This document shows, in pieces, positions 36,340 to 50,100 of a stretch of 64,000 nt of DNA. The notes below the pieces were generated by a model that was given only the letters and a program-made list of their open reading frames with translations, was not told the DNA's origin and ran no database searches. Within the stretch, counting starts at the first letter, position 1. Every line of letters starts with the position of its first letter. This DNA is from Tetrahymena thermophila SB210. Its lineage: Eukaryota > Ciliophora > Oligohymenophorea > Hymenostomatida > Tetrahymenidae. The stretch lies in the NCBI RefSeq assembly GCF_000189635.1, contig NW_002476484.1, forward strand, positions 434,001-498,000, given 5' to 3'. Made by a program: the position numbers and the translations under genes.

Positions 36340-38935
36340 TCACTTTTGATGTCTATCTAAGTCCTCATTTTCATCTTCTATTACCATTTCTGCCTCGTAT
36401 AAAATAGATCCATGGACAGCAGTAGAAATCATTTGTTGATTTTCTTCTCCAAATGTTGACTTTAGTTACTAAGCTCTACTATTATTTTATTAGCCTTACT
36501 TGTTAAATACAAAGCTTTGCTTAGAAGTGCTATTATTATCTTTAAGGCTTTATTATTCTGATTTCTTGCCCATAGTTGTTATAATATCAGATTAAGAGAA
36601 TATTTAATTATTCAAATCGTCTTTAGCTAGCTCCAGACTGTACTCTGTAATTGTATGACTACTTGCTGAGTGAGTATAATTAATAGGTACTTAGTTCTGA
36701 TTTTTTTAGTTGTTGTTGTTATTATTATTATTAAATTAAAATTGCCCTATCTCTTAATTAGAAAGTCTTGAGTATTCAGACATACTTTCACTTTCTTCTT
36801 TTATTGCTTATGGTTATTGTTATTATTGAATGAGAGAATTTTTATTTTAGCTAAAAAATATAAAATCTAAATAAGACTTAACATTATCTTGCTATAAAAT
36901 CTATTCATGAATATCAAACCAAATATCTGCATGTCCATTTCCTAGCTTATTTTATTTAGCATATGTCTAAATAAATTTGAGATCATTGAATAGCTCAACT
37001 TCAGTAGTAAGAAATATGAATGTTTCAATAAGTAGCATTTAATCTACACTATATTAAATACTTTTTTAACTATTAACAAGCTCTTTGTATAAAGTATTAG
37101 CTCTAAGCTTTATATTTGTCCTGAAATTTTCAATTTAAACCATTTTTAAATAAGGAGAACTCAAATGCTTGATGCTTTCTAGCTCTTTTTCAAACTAAAT
37201 GAATGGATTTTAAGGACATTCTGATAAAAAACATAGGTCCTTGTCTTGTTTAAAAGCATTTTAAATATTTAGCAATTGACTTGCTTCTCTCTTGAAAGAT
37301 CTAAACTAGTTGTTTTGTGATATTGAAGAAATATCAATAGCTTTAAATGCAATTTCGCATATTTTCTCATTATCAAACACAACTTTTCTCACAAATAAAT
37401 CAAAAATATTGTCTTTTTGTGTTTAATTCATTTTATTTTGTGGAATAACTTTTTCACCATAAATTTAATTTAGATATTCTTTAATGAACTCAATTAAAAA
37501 AATGATATCTTCCTTAACTATTTCTGAGATTTTTTCATAGCAATCGACTGAAGAGTTTGTTAAATTACATTCAAAAATGTCCAAATTTTCGTATTAATTG
37601 AAAATTGGAGAAAATTTCTCTGAAATCAACTCTCCAAACTTGTCAATAAGACTCTTTACAATGTGTTCATCTTTAGAAACTTTTTCATACAAGTAATTAA
37701 GCAAATATTAATGAGAAGCAATTAAGCCAGACTAATATTCTTGATTGATATCCAAGATACTGTATTGTATTCTATCGTTTTAAATTTAACTTTAACAGTA
37801 GTGAGAACTCTTTCCAAAAGTTGGTCTTTCATAAGATGTACGGTAATATGAGTTCGTAATCCAATTTTAATTGTCAGCACTTATTGATTTTTACAAATTA
37901 ATTTATTAATTTGCCTGAGCTTTTGGTAATTCGCTACTTCTTGAGTGAAATAAATTCTCAATATTATTGTTTAAAAGCTATTTTTCTAAAGGATTTTGAG
38001 AGTTTTAGTCATCATTTCTTTGTTAGTTATTTTAATTTGTTATATTTTAGCTGTATCCTAAATTGTTGCATTAGCTCTATAATACAGAAGAATCTTACTT
38101 CTTTTTCTTCTTAGCAATCACTTGAAAATATTCATTCAAAGCCATTTTATTTAACATATCATCTAATTCTTGCTATTCTTTCATTCTTATGTCAATATCC
38201 TCCACATTTTTTAGCTTCATTTCTCTCTATTTAATGATTTCTTAAAACAAAGATTAAATTTAATAAAAAATCAATTAAATGGTTTTATTGGTAATTGAAA
38301 TAATCTCAATATTTAATTTTTTAATTAATATTTTAAGGGAACTAAGTTAAGTATTCCTTTTGATATAGAAATAGAAATTAAATCGACTTCTATATTTTTA
38401 GTATTTAATAGAAAGAAAATAAGGTGATCAAAATACATATATTCATTTATATGTATGAATGTATATTTATGCATTTACTGAATTAAATTATTTCAAAATA
38501 ATTTACCATCCATTTTTTTTTAAGCACTTTTCATGTTAAGAACAAGGTATTCGTATTTGAGTTAGTTAGTTGTGTAAGCTATCTCAAGGAATGGAATCAA
38601 ATAGGTCTCCTACTTTCTCTCTCTAGCTTATTAATTCTTCTCATTTTTACTTTTGATGAGCTCTACCAATTTTTATTTATAAATCTAATTTTCATAATAG
38701 AGAAAAATGGTCATTAGATATAAATTAAGTTAAAGTAGATGAATAAAGCAAGGTATTTTTGTTGAAAAAAGTCCTTTTGTATAAATAATATTACATGACT
38801 CTCTTTAATTTTATGAATCTTTCCTGTAGCATCTCTAACTAAATTGCTATCTATTTCTTTAAAATAATTTTTTGCGATATTTATAGACTATTAAGTTTCA
38901 GGATCGTGATCAAAATGGCATAAACTATTTCCCAT
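36340..38935 (-). CDS. VPS9-like domain protein (possible Rab5-family GEF), 739 aa
   Basis: Complement exons 38935-38795, 38684-38507 and 38240-36340 join in phase to 2220 bases. The N-terminus MGNSLC has Gly2 and Cys6, fitting myristoylation plus palmitoylation and so membrane anchoring (inferred). A helical region follows, then an N/Q/S-rich linker. Residues ~300-590 are helical and end in a stretch that reads like a VPS9 domain: SPYLKMVQIENF, then SVDQMLLIETFIFL, then DLKFIQTYAKQ and an aromatic end. This parallels the SP..K..., AD..LP..., L..I..F pattern of VPS9 guanine-nucleotide exchange factors. The Pro of the second motif and the GE..Y end are changed, so activity is uncertain. The C-terminal tail is N/Q-rich and disordered. 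Confidence 0.6.
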
Positions 38936-39872
38936 TTTAAAAGTGTTGGATGTGGATTATGTATATATGTATGCTACTTTGAAAGAACTTAATAAACTAT
39001 TTTTTTCTACTTATTATCTATTCAATATTTGAATATTTTATTATATTTGCAAATGCAATCTAATTGAATGATAAAACTTTCTTCAGCTCGCAAAAGTGCA
39101 ATAAATAATAAATAAATAAATAATAAATGCAATTTTAGATTCTTAGAATAACAAAATCAAATAGTAATATAATTTGTTAAGACTATTTTTCTTTTACAAT
39201 ACAAAATTAGGTAATGAAATTTTTAATCTAATAGATATTCTTTGCCATAATCTTAATCATATCATATCATCTGCATTTTATTTGTTTATTAATTTAAACA
39301 AATTTTATTATTAGATATCTTCAGTAACTAACTCTCTGCCATGTATATTAAATTAAAAGTAGCTAATAATTTTTTGTTTTAGACATTCATTTGATGGGAG
39401 TTTTTTAAAAAGAAAGTTTTTAAAACATATACGAGAATATCAAATCTTATTTAGATATTGCAAATTGAAATAGATTAAAAATACAGTTTCTTCTCCCCTT
39501 CCCTTTTTTGTAATATATAATTAATTTTGTCAAGATCTGTTAATTTACTGATTGATTTAAATTTTATTAATCATCAAATAAGTATGCAACGCAACCACAA
39601 TCAAATAGGTGGTTTAAATTATTTTATTAAAAAATAACCAGAATTAAATTTTTGAAACAAGATAAATGAAGTAATTAAATGAATAAATAAAAAAATTGGC
39701 TTTTAAGTACTAAATTAATTACTATCAAATTAATTTTAAATAGTAAATCTATTTTTGAAATAATTAAAATAAGCACGCTAAATTAAAATAGAATTATAAA
39801 TATAAAACGCTCATTTTTTTTAACTAAAATCTACAGCTTTTATTCTTAAAATTACAGTTTAAAACAGTATTT
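38936..39872. other. AT-rich spacer between two minus-strand genes
   Basis: Holds the promoter side of the VPS9-like gene and the 3' UTR of UBA2. No coding frame or repeat array was seen. Confidence 0.6.
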
Positions 39873-42138
39873 TCAATCCACTTTTAACTTTTTGTTGTCT
39901 TATTAATCTTCAAAAATTATTTCATCATCACTGTCATCAATTATTTACATAGCTCCACCATCAGAAATTTCCTATACTGCCTTTCTCTTTTGGTTTAAAG
40001 AAGATACATCAGTTTCAGAATGAGGTTATTTTCCATTTGATTATTTACTCTTTTCTTTTTCTGCGGCGCCTTGAGATGGATTATCATTATCTTCGCAAAT
40101 AACTAAATCATCTTCTGAATCGGAATCTAATATTTCTAAAGTGTTATTGTTTTTGTCATCTCCTTTAACTTCCTTATAGTTCTTTTTATTTTGTTCTTCT
40201 TCTTCTTGCTTTTTTTATTCCTCATCTTTGTTTACAGTGTCTGATTAAGCAATCACTGTTTTCCATGTGACTGTATTGTTAGGATTCTTTTCTTAGCGAA
40301 CTATGTCAAGACCAGGGATTTTGTGGTTCTCGATATGACAGAAGAGATAAGTTTAATGGATGCTGTTGTTATCCTCATTTGTAACTACAACTCTACTATC
40401 AGAAAAGTCTTTGAATATTTCACTGATTAATTTTTGGCGCTTTGCTTCGTTTTGCTCTTATTCATCTTCTTCTTGATACTCATCCTCTTCATATATAATA
40501 AATTAACCACTTGAAATACTAAAGTTAACTAATTTATTATCATCGTTTCCCTCATCATCATCTTCATCCTACATAGCTTTGCTACGAAGCTCAGAATTAA
40601 TAAACTCTCCAAGAGTGACTTTGTTAAAATCACAATAAATAATATGAGGAAGCAAATTCTAGTTGCAAGACATGCAATTAGGATTGAAGTTACCAGGTTT
40701 TGCATCAAGGATTTTAGTTTTAATGTCATTTTAAATGTATAATTCTCTATTTTTGTATTTTTAAGGGTTGTTGTAAAACTGTCTTTATAATAATTTAATA
40801 GTTTCAGTAATTTCAATAGCACTTACTATTGAATTAGTGCTTGCAATAGCAGGCACAATATTACCAGCAACTTCCTTAACCTAAAATTAAGTTTAGAGAG
40901 GAATGGAAAAAACTATGCAACGTAAATTACATGCAGCAGTAATAAACTTCATACACAAATTGTCATCTTTTTCAAAGGGAACACAACTTTTTTATCTTTT
41001 TTCCTTGATCAAATGCTCAAAGCTCTTAATAAAAATATCCATATAAACTTCTTCAGTATGGGTGCTTTGCAAGAATTTTAAGTCTTATCTATGCAAATAA
41101 TCTTGAGATTTATCTAACTTACCCTCTAACTCCTCTCTAACTAGCACTTTCAAATGCTAAAATTTTTAATTATCTTCTCCTTCCTTCTACCTGTAATAAA
41201 AGATAAAAATTAAAGTTCTATCTATCTCTGTCTACACAAAATATAATAATTAATTAATTAATTAATTAAAGATTGAATGTATAATTTAAGTGTCTTCTAA
41301 TAATTTATATTGGATTTTATTTTATAAAAGATATCTTTTTACCTATTAACATCAGTTTCAAATATAGCCTTAAAAAGGTATTGTCCTTTCTCAAGGTCGG
41401 TATGGTTTTCTCCTTCAATGTATTTAGCAATATCCTAAAGAAGGTTGGAATCATCGTCATCTTCTAATTTCTCATTAAAAAGTACAGTGTAAAGATATTT
41501 AGCCCAGATGATGCAGTGAACTGGCTTCTCAGGAAGAGTTCTGATAGTGCAAGCAGGGTAGGTTTTCTTATTTTCAGATCTAGGGAAGCAGTCGTAGCAT
41601 CTAGTCTCTCCTCTCTTCAATATAAAGCTCTATCCTTTATATCCAGTTGTTCCTGCATCTATCAAAGGAATATTCAATATCATGCATTATTTGTTTACAA
41701 AAGACCTGGTTTCTTAATTATCAAGAGCCATAATGACAAGCTAGAAGTTTTTAAAGAACTTTAACCCAAATTAAGCATCCTTAATATTGCTGTTATATGA
41801 AATAATATTCATATCAGGATATTCTTGCTTCAAAACATCTCTAGCTACGTGTGCCTAGATAATTTTTCAGGAATAAATTATTAATCCGCCCAAAAGTAAA
41901 TTTCAATTACTTTAAAATGTCCTCTGTGATGTTTACGAAACAAAAACTGACGATTGAGATTTGAAACTTCAATTGTATCTAAATCCAAAATATGTAAAGA
42001 CTTCACTTTAAACTATTACAACACTTTTAAAACTTCGCAACCAATGCCTCCTACACCAATAAGAAGAATGTTTATTTCATTTAAATAGTTTAAAAATTCC
42101 TTGCCAAATAAAAGCTGATTTATTCTTCCTAAACTCAT
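39873..42138 (-). CDS. UBA2: SUMO-activating enzyme E1 catalytic subunit UBA2 (685 aa)
   Basis: Complement exons 42138-41911, 41854-41343 and 41190-39873 join in phase to 2058 bases. UBA2 pairs with AOS1 to adenylate SUMO, takes it on its catalytic Cys and passes it to Ubc9, mainly in the nucleus. The Rossmann/adenylation start [13 protein letters not shown] lies at ~28-40, followed by [15 protein letters not shown] and MALDNQETR. Zinc-site Cys pair CYDC is at 162-165, and the catalytic Cys178 sits in [12 protein letters not shown], followed by HCIIWAK. A second Cys pair (NCMSC) completes the zinc site. The conserved [13 protein letters not shown] segment and a ubiquitin-fold domain follow. 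The C-terminal ~150 residues are acidic and lysine-rich, ending LKVD, with a basic QKRKAVQ patch that could be a nuclear signal. Length and order match the family. Confidence 0.95.
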
Positions 42139-44189
42139 ATCCTTATCAATTAAATAAATAAATGACTATTTTTAATATTTTTTATTAATTATTAATTAAT
42201 TAATTCTATCATTCTATTTTTTATTTTAACAAACAAACAAATAAATAAACAAACCAAACAACAAGCAAAAAATCAAATAAAAACAGATAGATTGTTTAAT
42301 ATATAGATAAACTATATGAATCTTTACTAAAATATAGAACCATTTATTTTTCATAAATCTAAGTCAAGCTATCTATAAACATAAAATCTTCATATGGAAA
42401 AAATTTAGTAAATTGAAATAATATATATTATATTTCACCATCAACATAGATAATGGTGAAATTTTGTTTATTATTTCGATTAATTGATAAAAATATATAA
42501 AATATTTATCTCTAAAAATATATTATATTTTACAAATTAATCTACTATTAAAATGTGTATATTAATTAAATAAAATATCTTAATTGAATACATTATTTAG
42601 ATTTTTTAAAATTAAATATTGTCAAAAAATATTTGAAAATATGTATTAATAGTAAAGTAAAGCTAAGCTTAATATATTTAATATGGATATTTAGTTTAAG
42701 TTATTTAATGCTTTTTATTTTCTAAGATTTTATATTAAATATTATTAATTATTTTATTCTGTTTAATTGATTTATTTATTTATTGAGTTGATTTTTATCT
42801 GATTTTTTTAGTTGGTTTATTTATTTTATTCATTCTTTTATTTTAATTCTTTTTCTTTATTTATTTTATTTTATTTCATTTTTTTTATTTTATTTCTTTC
42901 TTTTTATTCTTCTTCTTCTTCTTCTTTTTTATGATCTCCTTCTTAAATTTCTATCTATCATCATTCTACTTTGAAAAAATATTTTTATATATTCTCCTTA
43001 TTAAAATCCTTAAACAAAAAAAAAATTTTTATCTCATTTTGGTTTAAAGTGTTTTGATATTCCTTTTTGTTATTACAAACATCTTTTCATTTTGTAATAA
43101 GCTGGGGGTTGGCTGTCAAATAACGAGGTTTTATTGGGTTTTGTGGGGTGGTTAAATGCGGGCATGGTATTTTCCGAGGAGAGCGATTTCCGAATGTATT
43201 AAAATTTATATTTAAAAAACTTATTTTATTTATGAATGGCCTTGGTTTATTTAAAAACTATGGATAGCATAAATCTACTAAGTTGAAAAGCTAAGAAAAG
43301 ATGAAGATATCCATTTTAATTATGTTGTAATAGGAGTATTCTTCGGTAGAAGAACTTATTTATTTATGGAATATGCTTCATCTATGCTTTCTTAGCTCGA
43401 TAACTGTTCTATTTATGAGATCCGTCGAGTACTCGTTTTCTGACAAAAATAATATCTAATTTCTTTTAATTAAAATTTTTATAAAAAAGAAAAAGTGTGT
43501 TTTTCTTATTTTCTTAATTAGCTTTGATTTCAAATTTTGTAAATTTTCAAACTAAATTCTTAACTGAAGAAAAATCTCATCAAACAAATTGATAAAATAT
43601 TCATTCAATCTTAATGTCCATCCTATTACTTATTTCTATGAAATAAAAATATTTGCTTTCATTTTCTTAAATAAAAAATCTGCTAATATTCTAAATTTTG
43701 TTTTGAAAAATATTCTTTTTTCATGTTTAATTAATAATCGCATTTACTATCAAATCTATCCATTTTCAAATTTGTATTTTTTTCTAAGTAGTATATTAAA
43801 AATATTTTTTATTTTAACATTTTTTACAAAATCTATTTCTAAATTGATATTTCCAATTTAATAAAAAAAAATTATCAGAATTTCTAAAAATAATTTTTTT
43901 TAATTCAATAATTTAGAGAAGCACTTAAAATAAATATTTATTAATATCAAAAAGAATTTATGAAATCAAAATATTTTTAAAATAGCGGTAATTAATAAGC
44001 ATTTTTTATCTTTATTAAAAATATATTTAGTGCTTTAATTGAAGTTTAAATAAAGATACCGCTAATTAATAAAGATTTTAAATCATCAAAGAGAACCCTT
44101 TTATTAAAGAGCAGTATAAAAAGGAATATTCAATAAGAAAAAAAAGATATAATTAATATTAACCACCCAACTATATTCAATCATTCAAT
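42139..44189. other. Divergent spacer between UBA2 and REV3
   Basis: Should hold the promoters of two divergent genes. Mostly AT-rich with (TTTA)n tracts near 42770-42900. It includes an unusual G-rich island (43102-43190), listed separately. The frame at 43589-43861 is low-complexity I/F/K/N sequence and is not called. Confidence 0.55.
43102..43190 (+). other. G/T-rich island of unknown nature
   Basis: Runs such as CTGGGGGTTGG and TGTGGGGTGG stand out sharply in DNA that is otherwise four-fifths A/T. Long TGA-free frames cross it on both strands, but both use codons rare in neighbouring genes (CGG, CCC, TCG). It may be an RNA gene, a promoter element or a relic; I cannot decide. Confidence 0.35.
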
Positions 44190-47100
44190 ATGAATCAAAA
44201 GCAGGACTTTGTATAATAATAAATTCAAGAAAAAGATAAATAAATGAATGCCTTGGATAAATTTGAAAACACTCAAATTTAATAATAACCTGATTAAATA
44301 TCCTTGTTTTTGTTTTCCCATGAATAGATTGCATTAAATCTTCCAGGACATCCTGCTTCTAATTATTCCATTATGGATATCATTAATTTTTAAACAGACT
44401 TTTCGTTTTATGAAAAAATATTTGATAGAAAAAATAGAAAAATTCTTTAAGCTCCTGTTGCTAGAATGTATGGAAATGATAAATAAGGCAACTCAGTTTG
44501 TCTTCATATTCATGGCGTATAATTAATTTTTCTTCTTCTTTAATTAACTTTGATTTTAAATAGTATTTTCCTTACTTCTACTTGAAGGTGAATTAGATTT
44601 CTCATCTTATTTAAAATGATAAAAGTAAGTAAATATATATATATATATTATTGATAAGTAAGACAATTTTAATTTTATTATATATTTCTTTATAATAATA
44701 GCTTTTTTAGATAAATTTATTGATTTAATTGAAGAATGTTATTACACTTTGTACTCAGTCAGTGAGAAGTAGAAGAAATTTTTAATGTCCACAACTCCTA
44801 TAATTTTGAATTATGAGATAATATATAAAAAAGATATTTATGGGTATCACTCAACCGAAGAACCATTTTTGAAGATTTATTTCTATAATCCAAAAATGAT
44901 TAAAAAATTAGTTGGCATTTTAGAGAGCGGCGTAGTGATGAATATAGAATTTGTTATTTATGAAGTAAAACTATTTTTATTTGAATAGAGGATTATTTCT
45001 AATTAATTTTAAAAAATAGGGACATTTAACCCACTTTTTAAAACTGTACAGCGACTTGGATATTAAGGGGCTCAGAGAAATAAAGCTATTAAAGTATTCT
45101 CTAAGAAAGAATGAAAATCAAGCTCTATAGTAATTGACAAAAGAGAGAGAAATATGCAAATATTATTTAAATTCTAAGAATAAATTTAATAGTATGACAA
45201 AGGTCTCTACATGTGATGTAGAAATAGATGTTTATTATAAAAATATTTTAAACTATATATTTTTGTAAGAGGAGAAGTCTGAAGAAAATTTCATTGAAAT
45301 GTGCTCAGATTTAGAATTGGCTAAAAATTGCAAACAGAGGACCAGAGAATGTTCTGTGCAAATTAACAAATCACTTGAAATGTTTTGGAAAGAGGAAAAG
45401 TAAATGCAAGAAGATCTCTTTGGAATTAAATCTATGAAGGCAACTTAAACCATCGACTACACAGATAATATAGAAAGTTTATTTATGAACGAAGATGATG
45501 AGAAGGAATTTAATTTATCCAGATTTTAATTTAATGGGTTTAGTGGATAGAGTACATTTTTATAGGAGTAAAAACAAAAGAAATTACAAGAAAAGCAAGA
45601 ATTACTTAAGAAATTTAACAATGATATTTATTGGATAAACCAACTCTCTTTGAACAAAAATATAAATAAATAATTTAGATAGCATATCTAGGAATTTATC
45701 GATTAATCTAAGTAACAGTTAGACAAACCTATGAATGCATTTCTAAATTAAGAAATACTCAAAAATTTTCATAAAGTTCAGAAATAAAAAAAAGATGAGG
45801 GTATTCATTCTATTATCAACAGAAATAAGCAGTATGGTAAAAGAAAGGTCAAATACTATGAAAAATTGCTTAAAGGTTAGGTCAAGGAGCTAGATTTACT
45901 TCCAGAAGACTAATAGGAAGATTCTGAAAATGATTAGTAAAACGAAGATATTGACTAATACGATAGTGATTCTGATGAACAATCTTCAAGCAGTGATGAT
46001 GATAATGATGAAAATATAAACGATGAAGATGACAATAATAATTTTCAAGAAAAGGATAGCAAAAATATGGAAATAAAAATATCCCCTAATTGTAATTTAT
46101 TTTATTTTTTTTAGGTTAAGATTATCAAGTTTTTTTAGAAAAATTAGTTGAAGAAAAAATTGAAAAATTGAATATTACAAAAAAAAGAACTTTAAATGAG
46201 TTTTTACAAGGAAATTCTGAAAAATTGAAACATGAAGAAGATCAAAAAGTGAAAAAGCACATTAAGCTTCAGTATGAAAAATAAACAAATTAAAATAACA
46301 TTTAGATTTGGAGAGATAATTTCAATGCAGTGAAAAATAATATGGAAGTAGAAGATACTGCCTTTTCAGAATGTTAATACTGTAAATAAATTAAATATTT
46401 ATGCAGATGCAATTTAAATGAGTCAACTAAACAAGATATTTAAATTGTTCAATAATTTTTTGAAAAACCACAAAATTAAGCAAAGAGATTTGTATTGAAA
46501 TATAAACCCAAATGTCCAAGTTTTAATTAAATTATGGCTACTGGCATTTCCAAACAAGTAGAGCATCAATAGTAAATTTTATTTTCATGTTAAATTTTAT
46601 AAAAAATTTTACTTGAATTAACTTAGCGCTTACTATGAAAATTTAGAAGATTTGTTTGAACATTATAACTTGAAGAATAAATCAGTCCAAAGGAACTTAT
46701 ATTTTGCATAAATTTTAGAAAAAGACATCATTAAAACTCCATAGCACAAGCAGTATTATGTTGGAATATAAAATAATCTGAAGTTACCTAAATACTTTAG
46801 GGCTTACATAACAGAAGATTATGATAGCTAATAGTAATTTTAAGAAACAAAATAAAGATTTAGGTATTAAAAAAAATGTCCTAGCTTTAAACAAATCTCA
46901 GCAGATATAATTAAATCTAATAAAAAATAAAATAAATAATTATTAAATGTAACTCCTGTAACAAAAAATTGGCTATCACCGTTTTCTCATTCTTAAAAAT
47001 AGGAGAAGCTAACAGAAAATTAATAAAACTAAAACAAAAAGTAAAAATGATTATTTAAAATTAATAAATTGAAAAATAATTTAAAATAGATTAACGCAAT

Positions 47101-50100
47101 ATCATGAAGATATCACAATGTACACATTTGAAATCTTTGCAAAATCTACCCCAGATATGCTTCCTGATCCTTCTTCTGATCCAATCAATTTCATAGTATT
47201 TGACCTGGAAAACTTTAAAAGGAGTGAAATAAATAGTAAATTTATTACAAAAATTTATTTTATATTAATTTTTTTTAAAGCATAAGGAATAATTTTAGTT
47301 GATGAAATAAACTGCCATGAACCAATAGACAAAGTTAGAAAATATTATGGTAAATTCCCTGATTTTTATTTCAAAAAAATTCAATTAAATTATTAAAAAA
47401 GAAAAAAAAATTTAAGAAATTTTAAAATATATTTTAAACAGGTTTTAATGATTCCATGTTTAAAACAATTATTGTAACTAAAAATGAAGAAGAATTATTG
47501 CTTACTTTCATTAAATAAATCCATATTTTTAATGTTGACATTATAACGGGATGGGACATAGAAAAGAAATCTCTTTTTTACTTTTCTCATCGCTGTTGGC
47601 AATTAGGAATTGATGTTATGGATATATTATCAAGATGCCCAAAAAATTCATTTAATATATTAAGGGCATTCAAATTAGCGGATTGTCTAATTGAGGAATA
47701 ATTCTAAAATGACTCTGCCAAAGGATATTCTTAGTAGAGTATGAGTTTTGATAGTAACTAATCATTTAAATTGTAAAATGTAGCAATGCAATCAATTAAA
47801 CAATCTCATCGCAGTGCAAAATAAACAGGGTTTTTCGCTAATTTTAAACTAAACTTTGAAATTGCAGGTAAAAAAGTAAAAAAATTATTTTAAATTAAAT
47901 TGATTATTCAAATTAGGTCGAATGATAATAAATACTTGGAGATTAGTCAAACATGATTACAAATTATTTTGTTATGAGTTAGAAAGTGTTGTAAATTATG
48001 TCTTCTAAGAAAGAATTCCCATTTTTTCTAATTGGAGTTTAACACAAATGTATAACCATGAAGACATTAAATAGAGAGTGTTTGTATTTGAATATATGAT
48101 GAAAAGATTAATGAAAACTAAAGATATCATAGATCACATCTAAATCATCAACACGTGTGCTGAAGAAACTAAGCTTTATGGATTTGATTTCTAATCAGCA
48201 GTAATTATTTACATTCTTAATTTAATATTAAATTAAAAATTATTTTGAGAACAAAAACATCTAAAATTTTTTTCTTGAATTTTGTAAATTTAATAATTGA
48301 TAAATAATAAACCTATTAAATTATAATTTGATTAATTTTTCATTGAAATAATTATAAATTTTATTATAATTTTTACTAATTTAAATTATCTCTATTTCAA
48401 ATTGACTTCAACAAATAAAAAATGTTTTAGAGTTTATTTAAAAATTTAATTTTGTTGTTTTTACTTTTTATTTTTCATAAAATTTACTTTAATGAATTAA
48501 AATAACTTTTAATTAATAAAAAAATTCTTCATTTATTTTTTTTTTTACAACTTATAAATTAAATTTTAATTTTAGATATGCAAAGGACATTAATTTAGAA
48601 TAGAGCATATAATGAACAGGGTTACAGATCTCTTAGGCTATAAGCTAATGAGCGCATCTAGGTACGGAGTTTAAACTCAAAGAATGCTAGAGTGCAGCCC
48701 ACTTACTTTGGAACCTCCAAAGCTATTCTATGTTGAGTAAATTTTATTTTTAATTTATCAAATTTATATTTAAATTTTTTATTAATTAATTAATTTTAAG
48801 CCCTGTGATTGTTTTAGATTTTATATCTCTTTATCCATCTATAATGATTGCATATAATTTATGCTTTTCTACTTGTTTAGGATATATTGATGATAATTTC
48901 TAAAAAGGCGGATTTAAAAAACTAGGAGTTTAAAAGCAATGGGATGTTTAATTTGAAGAACTTCTTAAAAAGCATAATTATGATATTGATGAACTCATGA
49001 AAGACATATTTGTAGCTCCTAATAAAGTAGCATTTGTTAAAAAAAGTGTTAGAGAAGGAGTGCTTTCATAAATAACTCATGAATTTTTCTTTACTCGTTA
49101 ATTTATTAAGGGTAATATGGGAAAATACAAATAAAATCCGCTTTATAATCATATATATAATAAGCTTCAGCAAAGGCAAAAATCACTTAAATTATTTATG
49201 TGTGTCATTTTTGGATACACTGGAGCTACCTTTAGTGGCAGAATGCCTTTAGGTGATTTAGCTGATTCAATCATTCAAATAGGCAAATTTCTGTTAAATT
49301 AAGCAATAAATTTAATTAACAATAGTAAAAAATGGGGTGCATAAGTAAATTTATGTTACTTAAATTCTTGAAAAATTAATGCTTTAATAAAAAAAGGTTA
49401 TTTATGGAGATACTGACAGTGTATTTGTAAACATTAAAGGAGTCTCTGTAAATGATGCTATAAAAATAGGAAAGGAAATCGAAAGTGAAGTTTCAAAAAT
49501 GTTTCCCTATCCTCTTAAATTAAAATACGAAAAAGTAAACATAAATAAAATTTATGAAGTAATTAATATTAATGAATTAAAAAATTTTATAGACATATTA
49601 AAATTTAGTGATCTTGACAAAAAAAAGATATGCAGGATTTTTTGTGGAAAATGAAACCGATGAACCTAAATTTGAAGCAAAAGGTCTAGAAGTTATGAGA
49701 AAAGATGGTTGCTAAGCTCTTAGTATCATTATGAAAAATTGCCTAGAAACACTTCTAAAAAATAAGAATTTAAGTGCAATAAAGCTTTATTTGAATGGAG
49801 AATGGCAAAAATTGCTAAATGATTAGTTCTCTTATAGAGATTTGATTATAAGTAAAGAATGTAAATTAGAGAACTACACTATGCCTCCTCCTCATGCAAG
49901 AATTGCCCTTAAAGAAATGAAACGAGATCCATAAACTAAACCAAAATACGGATAAAGAATAAAATACTTCATAATAAATAACCCTCAAAGCTAAAGATTA
50001 TATGACTGTGTCGTTTCAGTAAATGAATTTATGAAAAACTATAGGCATTAGATAAATCTAAATGAATATCTGGAAAAACAGATAAATTCAGCTTTAGGTA

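Noticed and set aside
43102..43190. Telomere or chromosome end
   Set aside because: Contains a GGGGTT but no tandem telomeric repeats, and genes continue on both sides.
43589..43861. 90-aa plus-strand ORF upstream of REV3
   Set aside because: Composition matches random AT-rich DNA; no glutamine stop-codon use, no conservation clue, and it lies in the REV3 promoter area.
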